Shown: positions 9,591-19,514, counted from the stretch's first letter. The stretch is DNA of 46,374 nt from Candidatus Delongbacteria bacterium (GCA_007124045.1 SLFX01000088.1:1-46374), one strand, 5' to 3'. Notes: a model not told the origin generated them from the sequence alone. A program made the numbers and translations.

Positions 9591-11033
9591 ATGGCTGAAA
9601 AACTTATTTTCGAAATATCGCGCGAGGGTAAAAGATCTTTTACCATGCCGTGCTGGGAGGAAGGCTGTACTATTGTTGACCTTGAAGAAAAATATTTGAG
9701 GAAGGACCCTATAGGGCTGGCTCAGGTGAGTGAACCTGAAATTGTAAGACATTATGTCAATATGTCAACTCATAATCACCATGTAGATAAAGGCTTTTAT
9801 CCGCTGGGCAGCTGCACCATGAAGTACAATCCCAAAATAAACGAAAAACTCGCTGCTTTGGAAGGTTTTTCAGAAATACACCCGTATCAGCCCGAAGATT
9901 CTATACAGGGGGTTCTAAAAATATACCACGATCTGGCAGACATGCTCTGCAGGATATCGGGATTTGACAAAGTCTCGCTTCAGCCTGTAGCCGGTGCTCA
10001 CGGAGAGTGGACCGGACTAAAAGTTATCAGAGCTTATCATGAATCAAATGGAAACCCGAGAAAGAAAGTTATTATACCCGATACGGCACACGGAACTAAT
10101 CCGGCTTCGATCATAATGGCCGGTTATGATGTCGTTGAGCTAAAATCAAATGCAGAAGGGCTTGTTGATATTGATGACTTAAAAGAGAAATTCGATGAAG
10201 AAACAGCGGCCTTTATGATCACCAACCCTAATACACTTGGTCTTTTTGAAAAAAACTCTAAACAAATATCCGAAATAGTCCATTCCAAAGGCGGTCTTCT
10301 GTATATGGACGGAGCAAATTTCAATGCACTTCTGGGAATTGTGCGACCCGCAGATCTCGGATTTGATGTGATGCACTACAACCTGCACAAGACCTTCTCG
10401 ACGCCGCACGGCGGCGGCGGACCTGGTTCGGGACCGATCGGAGTGGTTGAAAAGCTGGCAAAATTCCTGCCGGTGCCCGAGGTTGTTGAGGAAAACGGAA
10501 AATTCCGTCTGGACTACGACAGGCCGGAAAGCATAGGGAAAGTACACTCATTCTACGGAAATTTTCTCGTATTGGTAAGAGCCTATGTCTATATGAAGAT
10601 ACTCGGCTCAGACGGGCTGCATAATGTGTCGGAGAACGCGATCATAAACGCGAACTATGTTAAAAAGATGCTCGAGGATACTTTCGATCTTCCATACAAG
10701 CAGCACTGCATGCATGAGGTGGTTTTCAGCGGCGAGAATCTGTCAAAATACGGAGTAAAGACCCTTGATATAGCAAAAAGGCTTCTTGATTTCGGAATAC
10801 ACGCTCCTACAATATACTTCCCGCTTCTTGTTCACGAGGCAATGATGATAGAGCCGACCGAGACCGAAAGTAAAGAGACTCTCGATAATTTTATATCGGT
10901 CATGAAAACAATTGCCGAAGAAGCTGAAACCAATGCTGAAGTGCTGAAAAATGCGCCGATGAAGACACCGGTCAGAAGGCTCGACGAAGTTCTTGCGGCC
11001 AAGAACCTCGATATAAGATACGAAAAGAAGTAA
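9591..11033 (+). CDS. gcvPB: Glycine dehydrogenase (decarboxylating) subunit 2
   Basis: GFYPLGSCTMKYNPKINE, QPVAGAHGEWTGL, PDTAHGTNPAS, HYNLHKTFSTPHGGGGPGSGPIGV. Confidence 0.97.
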   Translation: MAEKLIFEISREGKRSFTMPCWEEGCTIVDLEEKYLRKDPIGLAQVSEPEIVRHYVNMSTHNHHVDKGFYPLGSCTMKYNPKINEKLAALEGFSEIHPYQPEDSIQGVLKIYHDLADMLCRISGFDKVSLQPVAGAHGEWTGLKVIRAYHESNGNPRKKVIIPDTAHGTNPASIIMAGYDVVELKSNAEGLVDIDDLKEKFDEETAAFMITNPNTLGLFEKNSKQISEIVHSKGGLLYMDGANFNALLGIVRPADLGFDVMHYNLHKTFSTPHGGGGPGSGPIGVVEKLAKFLPVPEVVEENGKFRLDYDRPESIGKVHSFYGNFLVLVRAYVYMKILGSDGLHNVSENAIINANYVKKMLEDTFDLPYKQHCMHEVVFSGENLSKYGVKTLDIAKRLLDFGIHAPTIYFPLLVHEAMMIEPTETESKETLDNFISVMKTIAEEAETNAEVLKNAPMKTPVRRLDEVLAAKNLDIRYEKK

Positions 11034-13882
11034 TGGAAGCTTTACTAAAGGATCTTAAGCTCAGCGGATTTATCGTATTCGATCTTGAAACTACAGGAAC
11101 AGACTGTCATACAGACAGAATAATTGAGCTTGCAGCAGTAAAATATATTGACGGCAGGATCGTTTCCGAGTTCGTGCATCTTATAGATCCAGAAATACCT
11201 ATTCCGGAATACATTACGGTCTTAACAGGGATATCCGACAGTGATGTCAGGGGGAAGCCGAAAATACAGGATGTACTTCCCGAATTCTTAAGATTCGCAA
11301 AAGACCTTCCGATTGTCGGGCACAATGTCGGATTTGACATCGGATTTTTAAACGCTAAGCTTTCGGAGCTTGATGAACTTCTTTTGCCGGGAACGGACTG
11401 TTTTTACGATACTCTGCTTTTAAGCCAGATCTTTTTTCCTGTTGAAGTTCCCAACCATCAGCTTTCAACACTGACAGAATATTTCGGGTTCGAATCAGAC
11501 AATCTTCACAGGGCGTACAACGACTGCGCGGCGACCGGACATTTATTTTTAAAGATAATTGAAAAAGCTTCTTCATGCTCGGAAACCACGGTCAGAAAAC
11601 TTGTCGGTCTGTCAGGTAAATCAGAGCTTGTATATGTTAAGAAGTTTTTGAACGATCTCGGGAACTATTATCTCAGGACTTCATTCGGCAGGAAAATAAA
11701 GGATAAAGAACCTCCGCTTTCTTCATACAATGTGCTTGAGCAGGCATATCCGCCTTCTGAGGACGAGCTTTATGAACTTTCAAAAGAGACCATAACCGAC
11801 ATCATATTCAAAGAAGGCGGAGCGGTAAGTAAAAAAATAAAGACTTATGAGTACCGGGAAGAGCAGCATATAATGGCAAAAAAATGCGCCGAAGCTTTTG
11901 CCGGAGATAAAATACTCATATGCGAAGCTGGAACAGGCGTCGGAAAGTCTTATGCCTATCTTGTCCCCTCCATAATCCATGCGCTTCTAACAAAAGAAAG
12001 AGTTATGGTATCCACAAATACCAAAAACCTTCAGGAGCAGATTTTTTTCAAAGACCTTCCTGTTCTTCACGATCTTTTCAAATCGTCTTTCAAAGCAGTG
12101 CTTCTTAAAGGAAGGAATAATTACCTGTGCAGGCTCAGATACGAAAAGATACTTAACCGTCCCGAGGACTACCTTTCCGAAGATGAATATGAAAAATTTC
12201 TCCCGCTCATTTACTGGGCTGAAAGAACAACAACCGGAGACATTGAGGAGAATAACGGTTTTAAAATGGGGTTTTCCAGATTTCTCTGGAACAAGCTCAA
12301 GTCGGACAAAGGTTTCTGTCCGGGGAAAAAATGCTCCCGTCACAGTAAATGTTATCTTCAGAATATCAGAAAAAGTGCTTTTAAATCAAATCTTGTGATC
12401 ATAAATCATTCTCTTCTGTTTTCAGATATTGCTTCGGAGAACGCAGTTTTGGGAAAATACTGTCATCTGGTTATAGACGAGGCGCATAATGTAGAAAGTT
12501 CCGCCACTAAATATCTCGGTTTTGAGTTCAATTATTTTATGATAAAGGGCCTGCTTCAGAGGATAAACAATAATGAAAGGCAGGGAGTGAATGTAAGGAT
12601 AAAGAGAAGCCTTCCGTATTTTAAGACAGATAAGCAGACTATAGAAGATCTGAACGATCAGCTTATGGAAAAGGCCGTGAATGCCCATGATCAGACAAAA
12701 AAGATATTTGACCTTGCCACAGACATGCTTTTATCTAAAGTTAATTCGGCAGCAGAATTTTTGAATATAAAGAACAGATACAGGGATGTTTCGGAAGTAT
12801 TCGCTTTTGAGAATGAGAATAATACGCTTAAATTACTTTATGAAGAACTTTTCTCCATACTCAGGAGACTCGAGATCATTTTGAATATGGAAGCGGAAAA
12901 AAATCATGAATTTGATGATCTTGTATCTGAAATTAAATCTGTTTCCGAGCAGACTGAAGCGGTTACTATCTCTTATGATATGTTTCTCAATTCGAACAGG
13001 GAAAATTATGTTTTCTGGTATGAGTTAACAGCGAAGCAGGGCAGGGAGAATATTTATCTATATGCGGCACCTTTGAATGTTTCCGAGCTTTTGAAGAGAG
13101 ATCTTTACGATAATATGCAGAGTATGATATTTACGAGTGCCACACTGACGATCGAGTCAAGATTCAAATACATGCTCAAAAAGCTCGGACTTGACGAATA
13201 CGAAGAGGACAGGCTTGAAACCCTCATGCTCGGTACTCCTTTCGACATGAAATCCCAGCTCGAAATTATTGCACCAAGATATATTGCCACGCCCAAAAAC
13301 GGTATTGTTTTTGAATCGGATATGACCGAGATACTGAAATATCTTTGCGATGAACATGACAACGGGACCCTCGTCCTCTTTACCAGCTATGCGCAGATGA
13401 ACAACATATACCACGCGGTAAAATCCCATTTCATAAGAAAGGACAGGATACTGGCTCTTCAGAACAGGGAAACAAGCAGGACAAACCTCATTAAACAGTT
13501 CAGATCGGTAAGAAATTCCTTTCTGCTCGGAACAGACAGCTTCTGGGAAGGGGTAGATGTACAGGGCGAAGCCCTCCATACTCTTGTTATAGGTAAGCTT
13601 CCTTTCGCAGTTCCTACAGAGCCGGTAATAGCTGCAAGAATTGAAGAACTTGAAAAGAACGGTATAAATTCATTCATGGGATACTCTGTTCCGGAGGCGA
13701 TCTTAAAGCTAAAGCAGGGTATAGGCAGGCTTATCAGGCACAGGAATGATACAGGGGTAATACTGATCCTGGACAGCAGAGTAGTGAACACAAGATACGG
13801 AATGGCGTTTATAAATTCATTGCCGGTCGAACCGAAGATACCTTCAAATTTTGCCGATCTGAAAAGATTGTTGTTGAATTAG
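11033..13882 (+). CDS. dinG: DinG-family helicase with N-terminal DnaQ-like 3'-5' exonuclease domain
   Basis: FIVFDLETTGTDCHTDRIIELAAVK (DEDD exonuclease), CEAGTGVGKSYAYL (Walker A), VIDEAHNVE, GTDSFWEGVDVQGE, KQGIGRLIRH; TAATG overlap with gcvPB. Confidence 0.94.
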   Translation: MEALLKDLKLSGFIVFDLETTGTDCHTDRIIELAAVKYIDGRIVSEFVHLIDPEIPIPEYITVLTGISDSDVRGKPKIQDVLPEFLRFAKDLPIVGHNVGFDIGFLNAKLSELDELLLPGTDCFYDTLLLSQIFFPVEVPNHQLSTLTEYFGFESDNLHRAYNDCAATGHLFLKIIEKASSCSETTVRKLVGLSGKSELVYVKKFLNDLGNYYLRTSFGRKIKDKEPPLSSYNVLEQAYPPSEDELYELSKETITDIIFKEGGAVSKKIKTYEYREEQHIMAKKCAEAFAGDKILICEAGTGVGKSYAYLVPSIIHALLTKERVMVSTNTKNLQEQIFFKDLPVLHDLFKSSFKAVLLKGRNNYLCRLRYEKILNRPEDYLSEDEYEKFLPLIYWAERTTTGDIEENNGFKMGFSRFLWNKLKSDKGFCPGKKCSRHSKCYLQNIRKSAFKSNLVIINHSLLFSDIASENAVLGKYCHLVIDEAHNVESSATKYLGFEFNYFMIKGLLQRINNNERQGVNVRIKRSLPYFKTDKQTIEDLNDQLMEKAVNAHDQTKKIFDLATDMLLSKVNSAAEFLNIKNRYRDVSEVFAFENENNTLKLLYEELFSILRRLEIILNMEAEKNHEFDDLVSEIKSVSEQTEAVTISYDMFLNSNRENYVFWYELTAKQGRENIYLYAAPLNVSELLKRDLYDNMQSMIFTSATLTIESRFKYMLKKLGLDEYEEDRLETLMLGTPFDMKSQLEIIAPRYIATPKNGIVFESDMTEILKYLCDEHDNGTLVLFTSYAQMNNIYHAVKSHFIRKDRILALQNRETSRTNLIKQFRSVRNSFLLGTDSFWEGVDVQGEALHTLVIGKLPFAVPTEPVIAARIEELEKNGINSFMGYSVPEAILKLKQGIGRLIRHRNDTGVILILDSRVVNTRYGMAFINSLPVEPKIPSNFADLKRLLLN

Positions 13883-13935
13883 CGGCATTTATTTCTTACT
13901 ATTAAGTACTTAAAAAATTAATTTAGGGAAATGCG

Positions 13936-15045
13936 ATGCTTTACTATCTGTCGTTTCTGTCAAAAGATTACCCGTTTTTATCATTTCTCAGGCTTTTTGA
14001 TTCGATTGCATTCAGATCTATAGGCGCGATGATCACGGCACTGTTTATTTCTCTCATTTTCGGAAACTCTATCATAAAGTGGCTCTATAAAAAGGGTATG
14101 AGGGATGTTGTAAGGGATTATTCTGATCTTAGTTCAAAAGGCAAAAAAGGAACGCCGGTCATGGGCGGGATAATAATAATTCTGTCACTTGTGGTCTCTA
14201 TCCTTTTATGGACAGATCTGACATCTGTTTTTTCGCTGGTGCCTCTTGCCGCAATAATCTGGTACGGTATGATCGGAGCCAAGGACGATCTTGACAAGAT
14301 CAGACACAAGCACAGCGACAGAGGTATGAGTCAGCTCACAAAGATAGTTCTTCAGGGGCTTTTTGCGGCCGGACTTGCATGGATTCTGACAAACAGCTCA
14401 TATACTCCTTTTCCCGAAGGTATCGTGTCAAAGATCACCGTTCCTTATCTCAAAGGCAATTTCTCTGTTGATCTTGGTGGATTTTATATATTTTTTGTAA
14501 TAATCACAATGCTTTCAATATCGAATGCTGTCAATTTTGCCGACGGACTCGACGGACTTGTAACAGTACCCTCCATAGTCACGGGCGGAGTGTACGGAGT
14601 ATTCGCCTATCTTATCGGTAACGCTGTTTATTCAAGGTATCTTCTGCTCAATTTTGTGCCCGGAACAGGAGAATTGACGATAATTATGGCTGCTTTGTTT
14701 GGAGCGGGACTCGGATTTTTGTGGTATAACTGTTATCCGGCCTCAATATTTATGGGAGATACAGGCTCGATGGCAATAGGAGGTCTTCTCGGCGTAACTG
14801 TACTGCTTGTAAAGCAGGAACTGCTTTTCGTAGTGGCCGGCGGTATCTTCGTCGCGGAGGCGTTTTCCGTTCTTATTCAGGAAAAGATAGGCATCAGATG
14901 GCTGGGCAGGAGGATATTTTTCAGAGCACCGATACACCATACTTTTCAGTTCCGGGGAATGTCGGAGCCGAAGATCGTTCAGAGATTCTGGATAGTCAGT
15001 ATAATTCTCGCACTTGTAAGTATATCTTCGATCAAGATCAGATAG
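13936..15045 (+). CDS. mraY: Phospho-N-acetylmuramoyl-pentapeptide-transferase
   Basis: GTPVMGGIIII, NAVNFADGLDGL, SIFMGDTGSMAIGG, RAPIHHTFQFRGMSEPKIVQRFWI. Confidence 0.95.
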   Translation: MLYYLSFLSKDYPFLSFLRLFDSIAFRSIGAMITALFISLIFGNSIIKWLYKKGMRDVVRDYSDLSSKGKKGTPVMGGIIIILSLVVSILLWTDLTSVFSLVPLAAIIWYGMIGAKDDLDKIRHKHSDRGMSQLTKIVLQGLFAAGLAWILTNSSYTPFPEGIVSKITVPYLKGNFSVDLGGFYIFFVIITMLSISNAVNFADGLDGLVTVPSIVTGGVYGVFAYLIGNAVYSRYLLLNFVPGTGELTIIMAALFGAGLGFLWYNCYPASIFMGDTGSMAIGGLLGVTVLLVKQELLFVVAGGIFVAEAFSVLIQEKIGIRWLGRRIFFRAPIHHTFQFRGMSEPKIVQRFWIVSIILALVSISSIKIR

Positions 15046-15048
15046 ATT

Positions 15049-16002
15049 TTAAAAAACCGTTACCATCCAGTAAACGAAAGGCAGGGTAAATATGCTGAGC
15101 ATCGTGGTCAGAAAGAAATTCTTTGCTGCAAGATCGGCATCTGAATTGAAATTTCCCGCCATAATTACTATTGTGGCCATACACGGTGTCGCTGCCTGAA
15201 GTACGGTTACCGCTCTTGCCACGGGATCCATACTGAATCCCGTCATACGGAGCAAAAGATCGATCACGATGATCAGCACAGCGGGCATCAGGATCATTTT
15301 TGTGAATGTCAGCACATATATCGACAGTTCTTTCAAAGTACCTCTTATGCTTACTCTGCTCAGCGTGATGCCGATATAGATCATTGACAGGTAGAGGGTC
15401 GTTCCCCCCAGGCCGGTCATGGCGCTGTCGAGGATAACAGGCAGCTTCAGCCGGACAAGAAATCCGGTTATTCCGAGCGCGAATGCAACAGTGTTGGGAT
15501 TCAGAAGGTGCATGAGGTTGTGCCCGAGGCTGACGCTTTTGCCTTTGTTGAATATCATTACGCCGAGAGACCAGAGCAGTGACTCCAGCGCGATATGATA
15601 TATGACGGCATAGAACAGTCCTTTGCCGCCCGGAAAAAGCGAATCGAGAAGCGGATAGCCAAGAAAAGCTATGTTTCCGAAAGTCGTGTGCATTTTATGA
15701 ACGGTATATGAGCCGTTTTTAAGTTTCATGAGCTTTCCGGTCACAGTTCCGGCGCCGAGAAGCATAAACATCGAAATATATGCGAATACGAATACCAGGA
15801 ACGAACTTCTGAGCACTTCTGCGGAGTACTCAAATTTTGAAAGAGATGTAAATATCATCAAAGGCAGGGTGATCTTCATTACAAGCTTGTTCAGTCCGAG
15901 ATGAAAACCATCCGGGAAAAGCTTGAACCTCTGAGCAGTAAATCCCGTCATCGCGAGAAGACCGAGTATTGATATCTGCCTGATAATTATTTCGTTCTGC
16001 AT
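15049..16002 (-). CDS. AEC (auxin efflux carrier) family transporter
   Basis: ~10 TM protein; GLNKLVMKITLPLMIFTSLSKFE, ATPCMATIVIMAGNFNSDADLAAKNFFLTTMLSIFTLPF. Confidence 0.88.
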   Translation of the reverse strand: MQNEIIIRQISILGLLAMTGFTAQRFKLFPDGFHLGLNKLVMKITLPLMIFTSLSKFEYSAEVLRSSFLVFVFAYISMFMLLGAGTVTGKLMKLKNGSYTVHKMHTTFGNIAFLGYPLLDSLFPGGKGLFYAVIYHIALESLLWSLGVMIFNKGKSVSLGHNLMHLLNPNTVAFALGITGFLVRLKLPVILDSAMTGLGGTTLYLSMIYIGITLSRVSIRGTLKELSIYVLTFTKMILMPAVLIIVIDLLLRMTGFSMDPVARAVTVLQAATPCMATIVIMAGNFNSDADLAAKNFFLTTMLSIFTLPFVYWMVTVF

Positions 16003-16006
16003 CTGT

Positions 16007-16930
16007 TCATTCCCAGATCTTTACTTCGAACAAACCGTCGGAGTCGGCGCTTCCGCGGTACATGCCCTTTGAGTTGTAGGGGCATGAGGTGTTGCCTTCA
16101 GAATCGACCGCGATCAGGCCGCCCGTGTCGGGTTTTAAAATTTCCCGAACGAATTTTTCACAGGCCCGGTCAAGAGAGAGTTTTGCGTATTTCATGAGCG
16201 CGTGTATCTCGTATGCGGCCACGGTGCGTATGAACTCCTCGCCGGTTCCTGTGCAGGAAACTGCGCAGGTCGCGTTATCGGCGAAAGTGCCCGCGCCTAT
16301 CAGGGGAGTATCGCCTATGCGGCCGTAATTTTTGTTCGTCATTCCGCCTGTAGATGTTGCGGCCGCAATGTTGCCGAAACGGTCTTTCGCAACACAGCCG
16401 ACAGTTCCTTTAGCCGAGCCGGTCAGGTCTGACGAGTGGTCGAGCGCGGTCGTGTTCCTTTCTTTAAGTTTAAGCCACTGATCGTATCTTTTTTGCGTAA
16501 AGAAGTACGAGTTCCTCACGAATTTTATTCCGTGCTCTTTGGCGAACTCTTCGGCGCCTTTTCCGCACAGCAGGATATGGGAGCTGTTCTCCATTACGAT
16601 CCTTGCGAGGCTGACCGGGTTCTTTATCCGGGTAACGCAGGTAACGGCGCCGCACGACCTGTCCCTTCCGTCCATGACGGCCGCGTCAAGTTCGTTCTTA
16701 CCTTCGCTGTTGAACACAGCCCCCTTACCGGCATTGAACAGAGGACTGTTCTCGAATTCATTGACCACCAGCTCAACAGTATCAAGAGCAGCTCTCCCGG
16801 ATGCGAGGAGGTCATGTCCGTACCTTAATATGCCGTCAAGAGCATTAAGATAGATCAGTTTGTCTTTTTCAGGCACGGTTTTGGGTATCGCGCCCGCTCC
16901 GCCGTGTATAGCTATGGAAAATTTTTTCAA
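16007..16930 (-). CDS. Isoaspartyl peptidase / L-asparaginase (Ntn-hydrolase, type 2)
   Basis: IAIHGGAGAIPK, NAGKGAVFNSEGKNELDAAVMDG, KGTVGCVAKDRFGNIAAATSTGG (nucleophile Thr), RIGDTPLIGAGTFAD. Confidence 0.96.
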   Translation of the reverse strand: MKKFSIAIHGGAGAIPKTVPEKDKLIYLNALDGILRYGHDLLASGRAALDTVELVVNEFENSPLFNAGKGAVFNSEGKNELDAAVMDGRDRSCGAVTCVTRIKNPVSLARIVMENSSHILLCGKGAEEFAKEHGIKFVRNSYFFTQKRYDQWLKLKERNTTALDHSSDLTGSAKGTVGCVAKDRFGNIAAATSTGGMTNKNYGRIGDTPLIGAGTFADNATCAVSCTGTGEEFIRTVAAYEIHALMKYAKLSLDRACEKFVREILKPDTGGLIAVDSEGNTSCPYNSKGMYRGSADSDGLFEVKIWE

Positions 16931-17004
16931 AACAGACTCCTTCAGCTTTAAAACATAGGTAAATATAAGAATAAAAATCGCAAAACAGAACTGAAATTTT
17001 TAAG

Positions 17005-17034
17005 TTTGACTTTGGCCGTCAAAAAAGCTAAATT
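17005..17034 (+). promoter_or_regulatory. Promoter with overlapping inverted repeat (candidate operator)
   Basis: TTGACT (17006-17011)-N17-TAAATT (17029-17034); perfect IR TTTGAC-N7-GTCAAA at 17005-17023 overlaps the -35. Confidence 0.55.
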
Positions 17035-17066
17035 ATCGTAAATGTAAAGATCAGAGGCGGTCAGGT

Positions 17067-17933
17067 ATGGAAGAGGTTAACGGGGCTGTGGCGGAAAAAC
17101 AGCCGCTTGTCAGAAAAGCTACGGGCGAAAAAGAGCCTTTTAACGCGGCGAAACTCGAAAAATCGCTTTTCAATGCGGGCGCGAACGACAGGACGGTAAA
17201 AGAGATCACGGAAGAGATCAGCGAGTGGATCTTCGACGGCGTGACTACGAAAAAGATATATGCCAGAGCGTTCGCGCTTCTGAGGAGCAAAAAATCATCC
17301 GCCGCGCCGAGATACAGGCTAAAGCAGGCTATACTGGAAATGGGCCCTTCAGGCTATCCTTTCGAGCATTTAGTCGGCGAGATATTCAAAAAGCGCGGCT
17401 ATAAGGTCGAAGTCGGAGCCAATGCAGATGGGGACTGCGTCACGCACGAGATGGATGTGATAGCGACCAAAGAAAACCGGCAGCATCTGATCGAATGTAA
17501 ATTCGGGCAGGACCAGGGCAAATATGTAAGCGTTCAGGTGCCTCTTTATGTCAGATCAAGAGTTGACGATATAGTCAGTAAAAGAAAGAACATGCCGGAA
17601 TACGAAGGAACAGAATTTACAGGATGGGTGGTTTCCAGCACACGCTTCTCCCACGATGCCGTCACCTACGGAACATGCGCAGGGCTCAAAATGCTTGGCT
17701 GGGACTATCCCGCGGGCGAAGGCCTCAAGGACATCATCGAAAAGGAAAATATCATTCCCGTCACCCTGCTCTCAAAGCTCAATAAGGAAGAGAAAAGGAT
17801 CATTATGGAAAAAGGTATCGTAACCTGCCGGGCGCTTCTTAACGAAACGGATATCCTCGACACTTTTGAAATAAGCCAAAGAAAGAAAGAGCACATAATC
17901 AAAGAAGCCAGAAAACTCACCGGAGGTTTGTAA
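17067..17933 (+). CDS. ATP-cone domain protein with PD-(D/E)XK restriction-endonuclease-like domain
   Basis: N-terminal LVRKATGEKEPFNAAKLEKSLFNAGA...AFALLR (ATP-cone); nuclease core GEIFKKRGYKVEVGANADGDCVTHEMDVIATKENRQHLIECKF. Confidence 0.85.
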   Translation: MEEVNGAVAEKQPLVRKATGEKEPFNAAKLEKSLFNAGANDRTVKEITEEISEWIFDGVTTKKIYARAFALLRSKKSSAAPRYRLKQAILEMGPSGYPFEHLVGEIFKKRGYKVEVGANADGDCVTHEMDVIATKENRQHLIECKFGQDQGKYVSVQVPLYVRSRVDDIVSKRKNMPEYEGTEFTGWVVSSTRFSHDAVTYGTCAGLKMLGWDYPAGEGLKDIIEKENIIPVTLLSKLNKEEKRIIMEKGIVTCRALLNETDILDTFEISQRKKEHIIKEARKLTGGL

Positions 17934-18973
17934 TGCCGACTGAAAAATACACCATAGAAAGAGTTCTGTCCGCGCTTGAGGAACTAACATCAAGAGGCTT
18001 TATCAGCAAGGATGACTTTATAAAACAGTGCGGTATAAGCGAAAGGACATTCTCGAGATTTATAGGCGATCTGAAGATATATCTTTCCGTCAAATACGAC
18101 AGGGAAATGGACAGATATGTCATAGACAGGACGAAAAAGGAAGCAAGAACGGAGATGCTCGAATACTACAAAAAGCTTCTTGCAAAAGACGATTTCGTTT
18201 TCTTTTACGCGTTCGTCAGGAGCATGATCAGCAGTCAGTATTTCTTTCCCGCTTTCGCCACAAAGCACATAGGGTCATCTCAGCCCAGAGATTTCGGAAG
18301 CGTACTTCAGATACTCGAAGAACTAACCGACCGCAGGCACAAAAAACTCTATAAAAATATCGAATACTACATAACCGGGCACTATCATCTCGGCAGCAGG
18401 CCGCATTATAAGGAATTGTGCGAAAGAATAATCAACAGCATGCAGACGGAAAACCTGATGGAATTTACATATTTCAGGAACAGGGTGAAGGTACAGCCGC
18501 TTAAGATAGTTTATTATAACGGAAAATGGTATATGATCGGGCTATATCTTGATTCCGACAAAAAGAGGGGCGACGACTACAATACCGTCAGAATTTATAA
18601 GGCAGCGCATATAAAAAGATCCGTGCTGCTCAGAAAAGAATACTATACCGACGACATACCCGAATACAGCTTTAACGAAAGTTTCGGGCTCTATATGGAC
18701 GAGGATGTAAAACGGGCGGTCATAAACATATACGGAACCGCAGCCGATGACGCAACAGAACTCGTCTGGCACAAAAATCAGTTCACCACCGTCGAAAGAG
18801 ATGTTGACGGGAACAAATATGTCCAGATCAGGATAGATTACCCCGAAAAAGGCGGCGTCGAACTCATATCAAGAGCACTCTCATTCGGAACTTGCGCAGA
18901 AATAGTCTCGCCTCCCGATCTCAGAAAGAAATGGCAGAACAAGATCAAAGAGATGTGCGGGAAGTTTTTGTAA
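17933..18973 (+). CDS. HTH + WYL-domain transcriptional regulator
   Basis: N-terminal HTH (CGISERTFSRFIGDLK), WYL segment (YYNGKWYMIGLYLDSDKKRGDDYNTVRIYKAAHIKR), WCX-like C-terminus; TAATG overlap with the nuclease gene. Confidence 0.85.
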   Translation: MPTEKYTIERVLSALEELTSRGFISKDDFIKQCGISERTFSRFIGDLKIYLSVKYDREMDRYVIDRTKKEARTEMLEYYKKLLAKDDFVFFYAFVRSMISSQYFFPAFATKHIGSSQPRDFGSVLQILEELTDRRHKKLYKNIEYYITGHYHLGSRPHYKELCERIINSMQTENLMEFTYFRNRVKVQPLKIVYYNGKWYMIGLYLDSDKKRGDDYNTVRIYKAAHIKRSVLLRKEYYTDDIPEYSFNESFGLYMDEDVKRAVINIYGTAADDATELVWHKNQFTTVERDVDGNKYVQIRIDYPEKGGVELISRALSFGTCAEIVSPPDLRKKWQNKIKEMCGKFL

Positions 18974-18985
18974 AGATAACAGATT

Positions 18986-19055
18986 AAACTAAATATTTTT
19001 CCTCTCCGCCATTATGTGGCGATACCGCTATATTATATTTCCTCTGTTCAGGTCA
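18986..19055 (+). repeat. Island repeat element R1 (promoter-like)
   Basis: aaatatttttcctctccGCCATTATGTGGCgataccgctatTATATTtcc; core 19008-19020, -10-like TATATT 19034-19039; shared with R2-R4. Confidence 0.75.
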
Positions 19056-19079
19056 TTCTAACCAAAAAAGGAGGAAGAA

Positions 19080-19514
19080 GTGGAGAAACAGATCGGCTTT
19101 CGCATGTCAGTAATAAATAAAGACTTTTCGGACAGTACTTCGCTGTTCGTTTATTGCCTTGATCCGGGGCTGAATGAAGGCCGGGTGCCGGATAAGACAT
19201 TAGAGCTTTTGAAAAAGAAAGGCTTTGCGAGGCTCTATCAGATATTTTTGTTTTCGCAGAATAATGAAATGTCGGAACTTTCGGATGAGAGGCTGAAAAT
19301 ATGGCTGGGCGGGATCAGGAAAATATTCATAAACATCGGAGATCCGGGTACTGAAAGGCGGCAGGAGGTGAGAGAAAGGATCGAATATGAGAAAAACAGG
19401 ATCAGAAAGATCGCGCCCGATGTAAAGTTTTACCGTTTTGGAGAGCTGACCGGATCGGGATTCTCAAAAAAGCTCATTGAAATAGACGAAAATGATAAGA
19501 TCTATGAAATATAA
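19080..19514 (+). CDS. Hypothetical protein (144 aa)
   Basis: GTG start preceded by strong RBS (aaaaaaggaggaagaa); no recognised domain. Confidence 0.7.
   Translation: MEKQIGFRMSVINKDFSDSTSLFVYCLDPGLNEGRVPDKTLELLKKKGFARLYQIFLFSQNNEMSELSDERLKIWLGGIRKIFINIGDPGTERRQEVRERIEYEKNRIRKIAPDVKFYRFGELTGSGFSKKLIEIDENDKIYEI

Noticed and set aside
10124-10551. Antisense ORFs within gcvPB
   Set aside because: Overlapped by a strongly conserved CDS; no independent support.
16089-16853. Several + strand ORFs (16089-16328, 16202-16432, 16436-16828, 16539-16853) antisense to the isoaspartyl peptidase
   Set aside because: They are shadows of a well-supported minus-strand CDS, with biased composition and no RBS or domain evidence.
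19003-19022. GCC[A/G]TTATGTGGC as a rho-independent terminator stem
   Set aside because: Only a 4-5 bp stem with no following T-tract; the T-rich stretch lies upstream.
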